Positions 1 through 6,847 are shown, counted from the stretch's first letter. The stretch is 8,386 nt of DNA from Spirochaetaceae bacterium (GCA_007129335.1 SKVS01000318.1:1-8386); one strand, 5' to 3'. The notes: generated by a model from the letters alone, not told the origin. Numbers and translations are program-made.

Positions 1-402
1 ACCACCACCTCAGCATACGAGGATCGGGCCATCATGAAGGTAAAAACCACCGATCATGGATTGTTGAAAAAGAACTACGAAGATATTTTTCTGACCGAAT
101 GGACGGAAAAACAACCTATTCTTAAGAATAAGTTTGGAATTCACACCTGGGAAGCTGTTCAGTACGAAGGAACAATTACCCGAAACGGTATTGGACCGAA
201 ACACCGAACGGGTAATCAGCGCGGTGGTTTCAAGATCGTGTTTTCTCATGAGAACAAGGAACCTGTGGCATTCATGTGGATGCGTGGATCCGGTACCGAA
301 CCTGTTTTCCGAATTCTGGTAGATGTAAAAGGTTCTGACCCTGCTGCAGAAGAGTTTCTCTTGTCCTGGCACAGGTCAATTATTGAACGGGCAGATCGGT
401 AA
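1..402 (+). CDS. Phosphoglucomutase/phosphomannomutase family protein, C-terminal part (5' end outside window)
   Basis: The reading frame is open from base 1 and ends at TAA 400-402, leaving the last 133 residues of a longer protein. The diagnostic part is the R-G-S-G-T-E-P phosphate-binding loop at fragment residues 95-101, followed by a hydrophobic F-R-I-L-V strand. This is the substrate-phosphate loop of domain 4 in alpha-D-phosphohexomutases, which interconvert hexose 1- and 6-phosphates in the cytoplasm. A G-G-F-K-I stretch about 20 residues earlier also fits this family. The catalytic serine and metal-binding domains lie outside the window, so glucose versus mannose (or other sugar) specificity cannot be judged. 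The Met at base 34 is internal, because the homology-like sequence starts before it (T-S-A-Y-E-D-R). The gene converges on the MutY-like gene with 14 bp between stop codons. Family assignment is firm; exact substrate is unknown. Confidence 0.85.
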   Translation, partial: TTTSAYEDRAIMKVKTTDHGLLKKNYEDIFLTEWTEKQPILKNKFGIHTWEAVQYEGTITRNGIGPKHRTGNQRGGFKIVFSHENKEPVAFMWMRGSGTEPVFRILVDVKGSDPAAEEFLLSWHRSIIERADR

Positions 403-416
403 ACCAAAACAGTGAA

Positions 417-1298
417 CTAAACGATCCTGACCTCCCCGGTCAGGGTCGAGTATTCAAGAAAACCTTCGGCAACCAGGTCCTGAACCACATCCATGGTTTT
501 TTCAACTGGTACCCGATAACCTAGATCCCTGCTCAGCAAATCGGTCATGTATTTCTTCTGAACCAATTTTTCCCTGGTAAGAACCCGAAGGACTGCACCT
601 CGAACTTGCCGGTTACTCCCCTGAAACACGCTTTGTCTTGCGTAGGAAGCACTACGCCTGTTGGGATTATGCACCAGGCTCTTCAGCCGTGCACCGTAGT
701 CCATGAGTGCATAATACCATAGTCTTGGGTTTTCCCGGTCCAGGGTTTGGTGAATGAGAGGATACAGCTGCTTATCGGAAATTGGGCCCCCCTGGTAGTC
801 ATGAAGGGATTGAGAAAGAAAGAAATGATAGATAAAAACTCTGCGAATATTCGTCTCTATAAAAACTGAAGGAACATTATATGCAAACGCTGTTATAGAA
901 CCAGCAGAATAAGCTCCAATGCCAGGCAATCCCACAAGAACCCCGGGATCAGCAGGTATTTGGCCACCATATTCCCGGATAATTATTTGTGCACAGGCGT
1001 GCAAATTTTTCGCCCTTCGATTATAGCCTAATCCTACCCATTGAGATAAAACCGAGGATAGAGGAGCGACAGCCAGGCTTTCCAGTGTGGGAAAATGGTT
1101 CAGAAAAACCGGCAACTTTTGTTCTACCCGTTCGGTCTGGGTTTGCTGCAACATTATTTCCGAAACCAACACCATATAGGGTTCCGGATTGGTTCGCCAG
1201 AAGAAATCTCTTCCTTCCTGCTCATAAAACCGGTAAATAAAGCGACGGAATTGTTCAATATTCCCAGGAGAAAGGCGGGGTTCAAAAATCATTGACAT
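417..1298 (-). CDS. MutY-like HhH-GPD DNA glycosylase lacking the Fe-S cluster
   Basis: This 293-residue protein belongs to the endonuclease III/MutY superfamily of base-excision-repair glycosylases. Residues 46-54 (S-E-I-M-L-Q-Q-T-Q) match the MutY signature, with Glu47 at the catalytic general-acid position. The helix-hairpin-helix is at 124-135 (L-P-G-I-G). Tyr130 replaces the lysine of bifunctional endonuclease III, so a monofunctional enzyme is expected. W-V-G-L-G-Y at 87-92 is also MutY-like. Two departures stand out. The usual catalytic Asp (D-G-N in MutY) is Glu148 in E-T-N, and the four-Cys Fe-S loop is replaced by a basic N-P-N-R-R-S segment near 211-216; Cys102 is the only cysteine. 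There is no NUDIX-like 8-oxoG domain; residues ~232-293 resemble a winged helix. From memory, a related cysteine-less subfamily occurs in other bacteria. Met1 or Met3 could start; neither has a strong SD. The gene follows the AI-2E gene by 12 bp. Adenine opposite 8-oxoG is the likely substrate, but unproven. Confidence 0.82.
   Translation of the reverse strand: MSMIFEPRLSPGNIEQFRRFIYRFYEQEGRDFFWRTNPEPYMVLVSEIMLQQTQTERVEQKLPVFLNHFPTLESLAVAPLSSVLSQWVGLGYNRRAKNLHACAQIIIREYGGQIPADPGVLVGLPGIGAYSAGSITAFAYNVPSVFIETNIRRVFIYHFFLSQSLHDYQGGPISDKQLYPLIHQTLDRENPRLWYYALMDYGARLKSLVHNPNRRSASYARQSVFQGSNRQVRGAVLRVLTREKLVQKKYMTDLLSRDLGYRVPVEKTMDVVQDLVAEGFLEYSTLTGEVRIV
422..448. terminator. Hairpin between the convergent genes, possible bidirectional terminator
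   Basis: Bases 422-432 pair with 438-448 in an 11-bp stem with one G-U pair (core CCTGACC/GGTCAGG) and a 5-nt loop. The hairpin starts 20 bp past the plus-strand stop codon and lies inside the last ten or so codons of the convergent glycosylase gene. On the minus strand the stem is followed by TTTAGTTCACTGTTTT, a loose T-rich tail that contains the stop codon. On the plus strand there is no T run. Position and stem strength suggest a terminator, but the poor U-tracts keep confidence low. Confidence 0.4.
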
Positions 1299-1310
1299 GC
1301 ACTCAAAGAA

Positions 1311-2411
1311 TTAACTATCCATCATAGAATCGATATAGCCATGTTCCTGGTCGGGAAGCCGCTTTTTTGCTGGATGAACGCCAGTTCCCATGACAATTCC
1401 AAGAAATTCCAGTCCCGGAACATACTCGAAAATTATCTTCATACCAACAGTCAGAGGAACCGCCAGAAAAAGTCCACTGGTTCCCCATAACCAACCCCAA
1501 AGCAGCAATGCAAGAAGAATGACTACAGGACTTAGATTTAAACTATCTCCGGTAAGCTTGGGATCCAGAATATTTCCAATGAGCAATTGGGTTATGGTCA
1601 TGAGAGTCACCACACCAATAATGATATTCCATTGGGGGAAAAACTGAATAACTGCAAATATAGCGGTAATACCGGTAATTACAATAGAGCCTATTGTCGG
1701 AATGAAGTTGAATAAGAAGGTTAAAACAGCCCAAACAAAGGGAAAATCAAGTCCCATGAAGGAGAATCCAATGAAAATTATGGTACCGGTAAGCAAACTT
1801 ACGAACAATTTAATGATGAGATACCTGCCAACCTGGTTATTAATGTTAATAAATATTTCATTCATATCTTCAGTTTTCTTATCATGAAAAGCTTCTCTGA
1901 GTTTCCGCTTCATGAGGGGGCGTTCGAGAAGAATAAAAAGCAGGAAAACGAGGGTAAGAGAAACATTCCCCAGGAAACCGAAAAATCCGCTGGAAATATT
2001 TACCAAAAGGGTTGCCATGGTTCGGGTTATTTCTAACGTAGAAATTAAATTAGGAGGTAAATCAAATTCGGTTGTCAGGAAATTGACCAGATTCAAAAAT
2101 CGGCTCTGATATTTCGCGTATTGGGCAAGAATAGACTGAATACTCTGGTACAAAATAACACCAACAAGCAAGCTCATACCGAGCAAAACAAAAATAACCA
2201 GAATAATCGCTAGAAAACGGGGGATTTTGATCTTAACAAAAACTTCTACCAGAGGGTTGAGAATAAAAGATAAGAGTAATGCAATGACGAATGGCTGAAT
2301 AAACCCACTGGTAACCTTGAACATTCCCAATATAGCAAGGGCTGCGAAAAAACCAAGGAATCCCAGCAGACTCTTTCTAAAACCAATAAAACCATGACTC
2401 ATAGTTCCCAT
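1311..2411 (-). CDS. AI-2E family transporter (PerM/TqsA-like membrane protein)
   Basis: A 366-residue integral membrane protein of the AI-2E/PerM family. Members have been linked to autoinducer-2 export or Na+/H+ antiport, so the substrate cannot be assigned here. Hydrophobic segments appear near residues 14-31, 36-54, 65-89, 142-163, 198-220, 223-258, 261-282 and 294-328, consistent with the family's roughly eight-helix topology. The long soluble stretch at ~90-140, between the third and fourth segments, is also typical. Family motifs are F-N-F-I-P-T-I-G at 234-241 and the C-terminal block with D-P-K-L-T-G at 283-288, then W-G-W-L-W-G-T-S-G near 305-313. The tail after 345 is hydrophilic. 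Start choice is uncertain. The Met at 2411 has AGG directly abutting it, whereas Met4 (2402) has a TAGGATGG Shine-Dalgarno-like sequence 5 nt upstream, so 2402 may be the true start. It lies 35 bp after the 155-aa gene and 12 bp before the glycosylase gene. Confidence 0.92.
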   Translation of the reverse strand: MGTMSHGFIGFRKSLLGFLGFFAALAILGMFKVTSGFIQPFVIALLLSFILNPLVEVFVKIKIPRFLAIILVIFVLLGMSLLVGVILYQSIQSILAQYAKYQSRFLNLVNFLTTEFDLPPNLISTLEITRTMATLLVNISSGFFGFLGNVSLTLVFLLFILLERPLMKRKLREAFHDKKTEDMNEIFININNQVGRYLIIKLFVSLLTGTIIFIGFSFMGLDFPFVWAVLTFLFNFIPTIGSIVITGITAIFAVIQFFPQWNIIIGVVTLMTITQLLIGNILDPKLTGDSLNLSPVVILLALLLWGWLWGTSGLFLAVPLTVGMKIIFEYVPGLEFLGIVMGTGVHPAKKRLPDQEHGYIDSMMDS

Positions 2412-2446
2412 CCTATCAAAATGCGGTACGCTCGTCTCATGAACAA

Positions 2447-2914
2447 CTATATTTTACCGAGAAACTCACTGAAAACATACTGCAGTTTCCCGTCCTCACC
2501 AACCTCCAGGCTCGCATAGCCCCTGTTCATTAAATCTTGTAGTATTTCTTCTGATTCATCCAGAGTAAGTCCCCCATCCAGGGTAAGGGATACCGGAGTA
2601 ACGATACCTCCTTTTTCTCTGGCAATTCTGAACACCAGTAACTCCTTGTCTTTCTGGGAAATGCGATTTTTCCTGGGATTTGCATGGTCAGCAAGGGTTC
2701 CCGAGGAAAGTGTAAGGATTTGTTGCTGGAGTTCTTTCTTTTTCGTTAAGGCTTGTACCAAAGGAATAACCCCAAAGAATACCATAGGGATAAACCAAAA
2801 CCGGGAACCCATCATTACTCCCAGGAGACCGAAAACCCCGGTAAACAAGGATGATGAATAAATCTGCCCGGATACGGAGTTCAGCTTTTTTTGTAACACC
2901 ATAAGTCTGTCCAT
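2447..2914 (-). CDS. Hypothetical membrane-anchored protein with probable winged-helix C-terminus
   Basis: I do not recognise a named family for this 155-residue protein. Residues ~21-56 are strongly hydrophobic with a short break near 37-39, suggesting a two-helix membrane hairpin. A basic K-K-K cluster follows at 58-60, as expected at a cytoplasmic membrane face. After a polar linker, residues ~88-150 have the pattern of a winged-helix fold: a helix (E-L-L-V-F-R-I-A), a G-G-I-V-T-P turn, a second helix and then L-x-x-L-x-x-R-G-Y followed by a D-G-K-L-Q-Y-V-F hairpin. The start ATG at 2914 has a clear AAAGGAG site 10 nt upstream. It is the first gene of the cluster leading into the AI-2E and glycosylase genes. 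Whether the tail binds DNA or a protein partner cannot be told. The gene looks real from its RBS, length and ordered fold pattern; function is unknown. Confidence 0.75.
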   Translation of the reverse strand: MDRLMVLQKKLNSVSGQIYSSSLFTGVFGLLGVMMGSRFWFIPMVFFGVIPLVQALTKKKELQQQILTLSSGTLADHANPRKNRISQKDKELLVFRIAREKGGIVTPVSLTLDGGLTLDESEEILQDLMNRGYASLEVGEDGKLQYVFSEFLGKI

Positions 2915-3005
2915 AAGCGCTTTGCTCCTTTAATCGTTCTGTTCACAATTGGTTCAAAATAGATTCAGGCTGTATCAGAACGGAAATAAATTACAACCGT
3001 GTTTC

Positions 3006-3026
3006 TTGCAAAGGTCCCTTTTGCAA
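3006..3026 (-). repeat. Second hairpin downstream of lpdA
   Basis: TTGCAAAGG at 3006-3014 pairs with 3018-3026 in a 9-bp stem with one G-U pair and a 3-nt loop. It lies 17 bp beyond the terminator-like hairpin at 3044-3067 in the direction of minus-strand transcription. No T run follows on either strand (GAAACACGG on the minus strand), so it is not a standard intrinsic terminator. It could protect a 3' end or be part of a leader for the next gene. Confidence 0.35.
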
Positions 3027-3043
3027 AGCCTCCCAGAGTAAAG

Positions 3044-3067
3044 AACTGCCTTCCTAAGAAGGCAGTT
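3044..3067 (-). terminator. Probable terminator of the pdh operon
   Basis: AACTGCCTTC at 3044-3053 and GAAGGCAGTT at 3058-3067 form a perfect 10-bp stem closed by a 4-nt loop. On the minus strand the stem is followed by CTTTACTC, a short and imperfect T-rich tail. It sits about 108 bp past the lpdA stop codon, the right side for ending the pdh transcript. Termination may be partial because the tail is weak, which would allow some read-through into the 155-aa gene. Confidence 0.5.
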
Positions 3068-3174
3068 ACACTATATCCCGGAGTTTTGAAAAATAATACT
3101 CGTTGGTTTACTTTTTTTACTGGGAACTGTATACCTGCATTGAGCAAACCTCCAATCCTGGGTTTCGGGCTGCC

Positions 3175-4569
3175 TTATATGTGTATAGCCCAACCCTCAA
3201 TTCCCCGGGCTGCTTCCATAACAGCTTCGCTAATAGTCGGATGGGCATGAACCATGGTAGCAATATCTTCAGGAAGTAGTTCAGCTTTTTTTGCCAAAAG
3301 AATTTCATGAATGAGTTCGGTTGCCTGATACCCTACAACATGCCCAGACAGTATCTCCCGGGTTTCTGGATCAACAAGAATTTTTACCAAACCGTTTGGC
3401 TTTTCAATAGAGTTTGTTTTCCCAGCACCTGCGTAGGGAAAGACGTATTTCTCGTACTTCAAGCCCCGTTCTTTAGCCCGCTCTTCACTTGGTCCGAAGC
3501 TTCCTACACCCGGTTCGGTATAGGTAGCACCAGGAATGAGATCGGGATCCAGTCGCTTTTCTGCAGGATTGTGTCCGGCCATATATTCAACAGCAATCTC
3601 CCCTTCTTTACTGGCAACGTGGGCAAGTAAAGGGGTAGCAATTACATCACCAATAGCAAAAATACCTGGAATATCTGTTTCATAATAATCCCCGGTTTTG
3701 ATAAAGCCTTTCTCTGTTCTAATACCAAGGTTTTCCAGACCCAGATTCTCGCTGTTCGGTGCCCGTCCAACTGCAACAAGAATTTTTTGTGCTTTCAGAG
3801 TCTGTTTCTCTCCCTTACTTGATTCAACATCCAGGCTTACACCATCTTTGGTTTTCACCAGATTACTCGCCTTGGTCGAGGTGAGCATCTTTATTCCGTA
3901 CTTCTTGAAATCACTCTCGACTACTTTCACCACCTCTGCGTCTTCAATTGGGAGAATGTGATCGAGCATTTCTATAATGGTTACATCAACCCCAAAAGCA
4001 TTCATTACATAAGCAAATTCCATTCCAATGGCACCTGCACCAAGTATCAAGAGACTTTCGGGTAATTCTGTCAAGGACAGAATGCCGGTGGATGAAAGAA
4101 CCTTGTCTTCATCGAACTCGAATCCGGGAATAACCCTTGGTCGGCTTCCGGTAGCAATGAGAATGTTTTTCCCTTTGTACAAATCTCCACCGCTAACCTG
4201 AACTTCCTTAGGTCCGGTAATTTTTGCTTCACCGGTAAGGTAGTCGACCTTGTTTTTTTTGAGCAGGGCAGCAACGCCTTTACCCGATTTTAACGAAGCT
4301 TTGCGGCTTTTTTCTTGAACTTTTTTGTACAGGAATCCCGAAGAATCCACTTTTAAACCCATGTATTCCAGGTTTTTTATTTCATGAAAAAGCTCAGCCT
4401 GGTGGAGAAGGCTCTTCGAGGGAATGCATCCCCAGTTTCCGCAAACTCCGCCGGGAAGGCCCTTTTCGATAACCAGGGTTTTGAGCCCGAGCTGACTTGC
4501 CCGGATTGCACTCACATATCCTCCAGGGCCTGCTCCAATTACAATTAAATCATAGTGTTGATCTGCCAT
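3175..4569 (-). CDS. lpdA: Dihydrolipoyl dehydrogenase (E3 of the pyruvate dehydrogenase complex)
   Basis: This 464-residue cytoplasmic flavoprotein reoxidises the dihydrolipoyl arm of E2 and passes electrons through FAD to NAD+. The FAD-binding motif G-A-G-P-G-G is at 12-17. The redox disulfide pair is Cys43/Cys48 in C-G-N-W-G-C-I-P-S-K; a Gly sits where many homologues have Leu. A-T-G-S-R-P is at 139-144, the NAD-binding G-A-G-A-I-G at 177-182 and the second FAD contact A-I-G-D-V at 305-309. The C-terminal dimer domain carries the catalytic H443-P-T-x-x-E448 dyad. The length is normal for the family and there is no N-terminal lipoyl domain. The start at 4569 has a perfect TAAGGAGG site 5 nt upstream, whose TAA is the stop codon of the E2 gene. 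It is the last gene of the pdh operon. It could also serve other 2-oxoacid complexes or a glycine cleavage system, but its position argues that PDH is its main partner. Confidence 0.96.
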   Translation of the reverse strand: MADQHYDLIVIGAGPGGYVSAIRASQLGLKTLVIEKGLPGGVCGNWGCIPSKSLLHQAELFHEIKNLEYMGLKVDSSGFLYKKVQEKSRKASLKSGKGVAALLKKNKVDYLTGEAKITGPKEVQVSGGDLYKGKNILIATGSRPRVIPGFEFDEDKVLSSTGILSLTELPESLLILGAGAIGMEFAYVMNAFGVDVTIIEMLDHILPIEDAEVVKVVESDFKKYGIKMLTSTKASNLVKTKDGVSLDVESSKGEKQTLKAQKILVAVGRAPNSENLGLENLGIRTEKGFIKTGDYYETDIPGIFAIGDVIATPLLAHVASKEGEIAVEYMAGHNPAEKRLDPDLIPGATYTEPGVGSFGPSEERAKERGLKYEKYVFPYAGAGKTNSIEKPNGLVKILVDPETREILSGHVVGYQATELIHEILLAKKAELLPEDIATMVHAHPTISEAVMEAARGIEGWAIHI

Positions 4570-4574
4570 GTGCC

Positions 4575-4582
4575 CCTCCTTA
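4575..4582 (-). promoter_or_regulatory. Shine-Dalgarno of lpdA fused to the pdhC stop codon
   Basis: The minus strand reads TAAGGAGG, a full 8-base match to the 16S 3' end, ending 5 nt before the lpdA ATG. Its first three bases are the stop codon of pdhC, so ribosomes ending E2 synthesis sit on the lpdA ribosome binding site. This fixes the lpdA start and suggests translational coupling. Confidence 0.85.
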
Positions 4583-5854
4583 AAACAACACCCGAACGGG
4601 ATTTTCCATGGTCCGCTTCAGTTCGCTCAGGAACCTGCCTCCCAGGGCACCGTCGATCACCCGATGGTCACAGCTCAAGGTCATTTTCATGATACTGGCA
4701 GCTCTAATATTTCCGCTTTCATCGAAAACCGGGGTCTTCTTGACCTCTCCAAGAGCAAGAATTGCACTCCCGGGAGGGTTAATAATTGCGGTAAATTCTT
4801 CAACACCAAAACTACCCAGATTAGAAACCGTAAAGGTTGCACCGGTATATTCTTCGGGTTTCAGACTGTTGTTCCCTGCCTTTTCAATGAGTTGTTTCAG
4901 TTCGCTGTCAATTTGTACGACTCCCTTGTTACCCACATTCCTTACAATCGGGGTTATTAATCCATTCCCAAGGTCTACAGCGATTCCAATATCAATACTT
5001 CCGAACTGAACAATTTTATCGGAGAACCATCCCGCATTTACCAAGGGATAGCGTTTTAATGATTCGGCAGCCATTTTAAGAATGAATGCGTTAAAACTAA
5101 CCTTGCTCGGAGCTTCCTTGTTTAACATATTCCGTGCAGCAATGAGGTTATCCATTTCCACCGAATTCTTGACATAATAATGGGGAGCGCTGAATTTGCT
5201 TTCGCTCAGCCTTTTGGCAATGACTGCTCTTTTGCCTGTTACCGGTATATCAATGTCACCGAGAGCTGCGGGGGCATAACCCTGAGCTGAGCTCATGGAA
5301 ACAACAGAACTGGTTCCCGGAACAAAGCTTTCTACATCCCGCTTTACAACCCTGCCTCCAGGACCCGATCCGGTCACCTGTTTTACATCCAAACCCTTTT
5401 GCCGGGCAAGCTTCCGGGCAAGCGGACTGGATTTACCCGAACCTGCTGTGCCTGGTTGATCCGGAGTAATACTGGAAACCGGAGCTTTGGCAGGGGCAGC
5501 AGTTTCTTCCTTTGCCGGAGAAACAGGATTTGCCTGTTCAACCGCGGCTGGGGAAGATTGAGCCTTGCCGGCGGACTGGGATGCAATTTCCTTTTCCATG
5601 GCTGAAATATCTTCACCCTTCTCACCGAGTATTGCAATTACATCACCTACCTTGGCACCGCTTCCATCACCAAGAATTATGCTCAAGAGTACACCTTCCT
5701 GAGCTGATTCGTATTCCATACTTGCCTTGTCGGTTTCCACCTCGCACAGTATATCACCGGTGTCTACCGTGTCTCCGACCTTTTTATTCCATTTCAGAAT
5801 AGTCCCCTCTTCCATAGTGGGAGACAGGGCTATCATTTGTACTTGTTCTGCCAT
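4580..5854 (-). CDS. pdhC: Dihydrolipoamide acetyltransferase (E2 of the pyruvate dehydrogenase complex)
   Basis: A 424-residue E2 core protein that carries the swinging lipoyl arm and transfers acetyl groups to CoA. Domain order is one lipoyl domain (2-80, lipoylated Lys43 in E-T-D-K-A), an Ala/Pro/Ser-rich flexible linker (~90-140), a peripheral subunit-binding domain (~142-178, S-P-L-A-R-K-L-A then G-S-G-P-G-G-R) and the acyltransferase core (~200-424) with catalytic His397 and Asp401 in D-H-R-V-I-D-G. The N-terminal A-L-S-P-T-M-E-E-G-T-I and the ending P-V-R-V-L-F resemble the mitochondrial/alphaproteobacterial E2 class rather than the multi-lipoyl enterobacterial type. The start at 5854 has TAAGGAG 8 nt upstream, overlapping the pdhB stop. 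The gene is between pdhB and lpdA with gaps of 12 and 10 bp. Lipoylation enzymes are not in this window. A branched-chain or acetoin E2 is less likely, given the PDH-type E1 genes next door. Confidence 0.96.
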   Translation of the reverse strand: MAEQVQMIALSPTMEEGTILKWNKKVGDTVDTGDILCEVETDKASMEYESAQEGVLLSIILGDGSGAKVGDVIAILGEKGEDISAMEKEIASQSAGKAQSSPAAVEQANPVSPAKEETAAPAKAPVSSITPDQPGTAGSGKSSPLARKLARQKGLDVKQVTGSGPGGRVVKRDVESFVPGTSSVVSMSSAQGYAPAALGDIDIPVTGKRAVIAKRLSESKFSAPHYYVKNSVEMDNLIAARNMLNKEAPSKVSFNAFILKMAAESLKRYPLVNAGWFSDKIVQFGSIDIGIAVDLGNGLITPIVRNVGNKGVVQIDSELKQLIEKAGNNSLKPEEYTGATFTVSNLGSFGVEEFTAIINPPGSAILALGEVKKTPVFDESGNIRAASIMKMTLSCDHRVIDGALGGRFLSELKRTMENPVRVLF

Positions 5855-5862
5855 TGGGTACG

Positions 5863-5869
5863 CTCCTTA
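5863..5869 (-). promoter_or_regulatory. Shine-Dalgarno of pdhC fused to the pdhB stop codon
   Basis: The minus strand reads TAAGGAG, whose TAA is the pdhB stop codon, and lies 8 nt before the pdhC ATG. It has the same arrangement as the pdhA/pdhB and pdhC/lpdA junctions and fixes the E2 start at 5854. Confidence 0.8.
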
Positions 5870-6847
5870 ATCCAGGTACAGGACCTTCTTCGCTGCATTG
5901 ACGATTTTCTCAACAGTAGGCTGTACAGCCAGTTCCAAGGTATGATTGTAGGGCATTGGAACATCTTCGCTGGAAACAAATTCAACCTGGGCATCCAGAT
6001 CGTCGAAACAATTTTTACTGATAAGGTAAGCCACATGACTACCTACGCTGGCAATCGGCCATGCTTCATCCACAACAACTGCCCGGTTGGTCTTTCGTAC
6101 CGACTTATACAGGGTTTCCTCATCGATTGGACGAAGGGAAATCAGGTCAATGACCTCGGCCTGCACTCCCAGAGCCTCCAACTTCGCCGCAGCTTCCAGA
6201 ACCATGTGCACAGGTTTTCCGAAAGTAATGAGAGTCACATCGGATCCCTCCCTCTTAACATCTGCCTTGTCCAGGGGCAACAGATACTCCTCTTCGGGGA
6301 CCTCACCCTGCATTCCATACATCATTTCCGCTTCCAGAAAAACCACAGGGTTATTATCCCGGATGGCAGACTTCAGAAGCCCCTTACCATCGTAGGGAGT
6401 TGAAACGGCAACCACCTTCAGTCCCGGAACATGGGCGAAATAACTGGCAAAACTCTGACTATGCTGGGAACTCAGGAACTCCGCAGGACCATTTGGTCCC
6501 CGGATTACCATGGGAACCGAAAGTTGACCGCCGGACATGTGCCGCAGTTTCGCAGCATTGTTAATTATTTGGTCAAGGGGCAACAGCCCAAAATTGAAGG
6601 TCATCCATTCAACTATTGGCCGAAGACCGACAGATGCTGCGCCTACAGCCAAACCGGTAAATCCAAGTTCAGCTATGGGTGTGTCAATGACCCGATGGGG
6701 TCCGTATTTATCGAGTAGGCCCTTGGATACCTTGTAGGCTCCGTTGTATTCCGCAACCTCTTCGCCCAGGAGAAAAACATTCTCATCCCGAGCCATTTCT
6801 TCATCCATTGCCTGATTTAAAGCTTCTCTAAATGTAATCAATGCCAT
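5867..6847 (-). CDS. pdhB: Pyruvate dehydrogenase E1 component, beta subunit
   Basis: This 326-residue protein is the beta half of the alpha2-beta2 thiamine-diphosphate E1 that decarboxylates pyruvate and reductively acetylates the lipoyl arm of E2. It opens with the family-typical T-F-R-E-A-L-N-Q-A-M-D-E-E-M, has Glu60 in D-T-P-I-A-E (the residue that activates the thiamine aminopyrimidine) and His129 in S-Q-H-S-Q-S at the active-site channel. The transketolase C-terminal domain begins near 200. Sequence blocks such as N-G-A-Y-K-V-S-K-G-L, E-W-M-T-F-N-F and I-R-D-N-N-P-V-V look like mitochondrial PDHB rather than acetoin or branched-chain dehydrogenase. Length is normal for an E1-beta without a fused lipoyl domain. 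The ATG at 6847 follows TAAGGAAG by 7 nt; the pdhA stop overlaps this site. No truncation or missing motif is visible. Confidence 0.96.
   Translation of the reverse strand: MALITFREALNQAMDEEMARDENVFLLGEEVAEYNGAYKVSKGLLDKYGPHRVIDTPIAELGFTGLAVGAASVGLRPIVEWMTFNFGLLPLDQIINNAAKLRHMSGGQLSVPMVIRGPNGPAEFLSSQHSQSFASYFAHVPGLKVVAVSTPYDGKGLLKSAIRDNNPVVFLEAEMMYGMQGEVPEEEYLLPLDKADVKREGSDVTLITFGKPVHMVLEAAAKLEALGVQAEVIDLISLRPIDEETLYKSVRKTNRAVVVDEAWPIASVGSHVAYLISKNCFDDLDAQVEFVSSEDVPMPYNHTLELAVQPTVEKIVNAAKKVLYLD

Larger units (their letters stand above)
2915..3174. other. 260-bp intergenic region between lpdA and the 155-aa gene
   Basis: This non-coding stretch holds two inverted repeats (annotated separately) and the ribosome binding site of the next gene (AAAGGAG at 2924-2930, minus strand). 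I looked for a minus-strand promoter for the downstream genes and found only weak candidates. One is TTGTAA (2991-2996) with TACAGC 16 bp on. Another is an isolated TATAGT (3070-3075) without a matching -35. A minus-strand frame stays open from 3147 to 2965, but its TTG start sits 1 nt from the nearest SD-like GGAGG and its peptide runs through both hairpins, so I do not call it a gene. Downstream genes may depend partly on read-through from the pdh operon. Confidence 0.6.

Noticed and set aside
10..372. Minus-strand open frame opposite the phosphohexomutase end
   Set aside because: The plus frame carries the family motif R-G-S-G-T-E-P through this region, so the antisense frame is a shadow.
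2936..2957. GAAC repeated three times around CAATTG upstream of the 155-aa gene
   Set aside because: The units are only 4 bp, spacing is irregular (11 and 5) and the arrangement is not a true palindrome, so it is not convincing as an operator.
3070..3075. TATAGT on the minus strand as a promoter for the 155-aa gene
   Set aside because: There is no acceptable -35 at 16-18 nt, and transcription would start inside the 3044-3067 hairpin.
3117..3140. Seven-codon ORF (M-Q-V-Y-S-S-Q) with GGAGG 8 nt upstream, minus strand
   Set aside because: The ribosome site is well placed, but it lies within the 3' untranslated part of the pdh transcript, ends before the hairpins and shows no leader-peptide codon bias. 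Chance is the simplest explanation.
2965..3147. 60-codon minus-strand reading frame in the lpdA downstream gap
   Set aside because: It starts with TTG only 1 nt from the nearest GGAGG, its sequence is set by the two hairpins, and the peptide has no recognisable domain pattern.
5383..5637. Alternative reading frames across the E2 linker on both strands
   Set aside because: They are shadows of the Ala/Pro/Ser-rich linker codons of pdhC; peptides are low-complexity (Pro/Arg/Leu-rich) with no ribosome sites.
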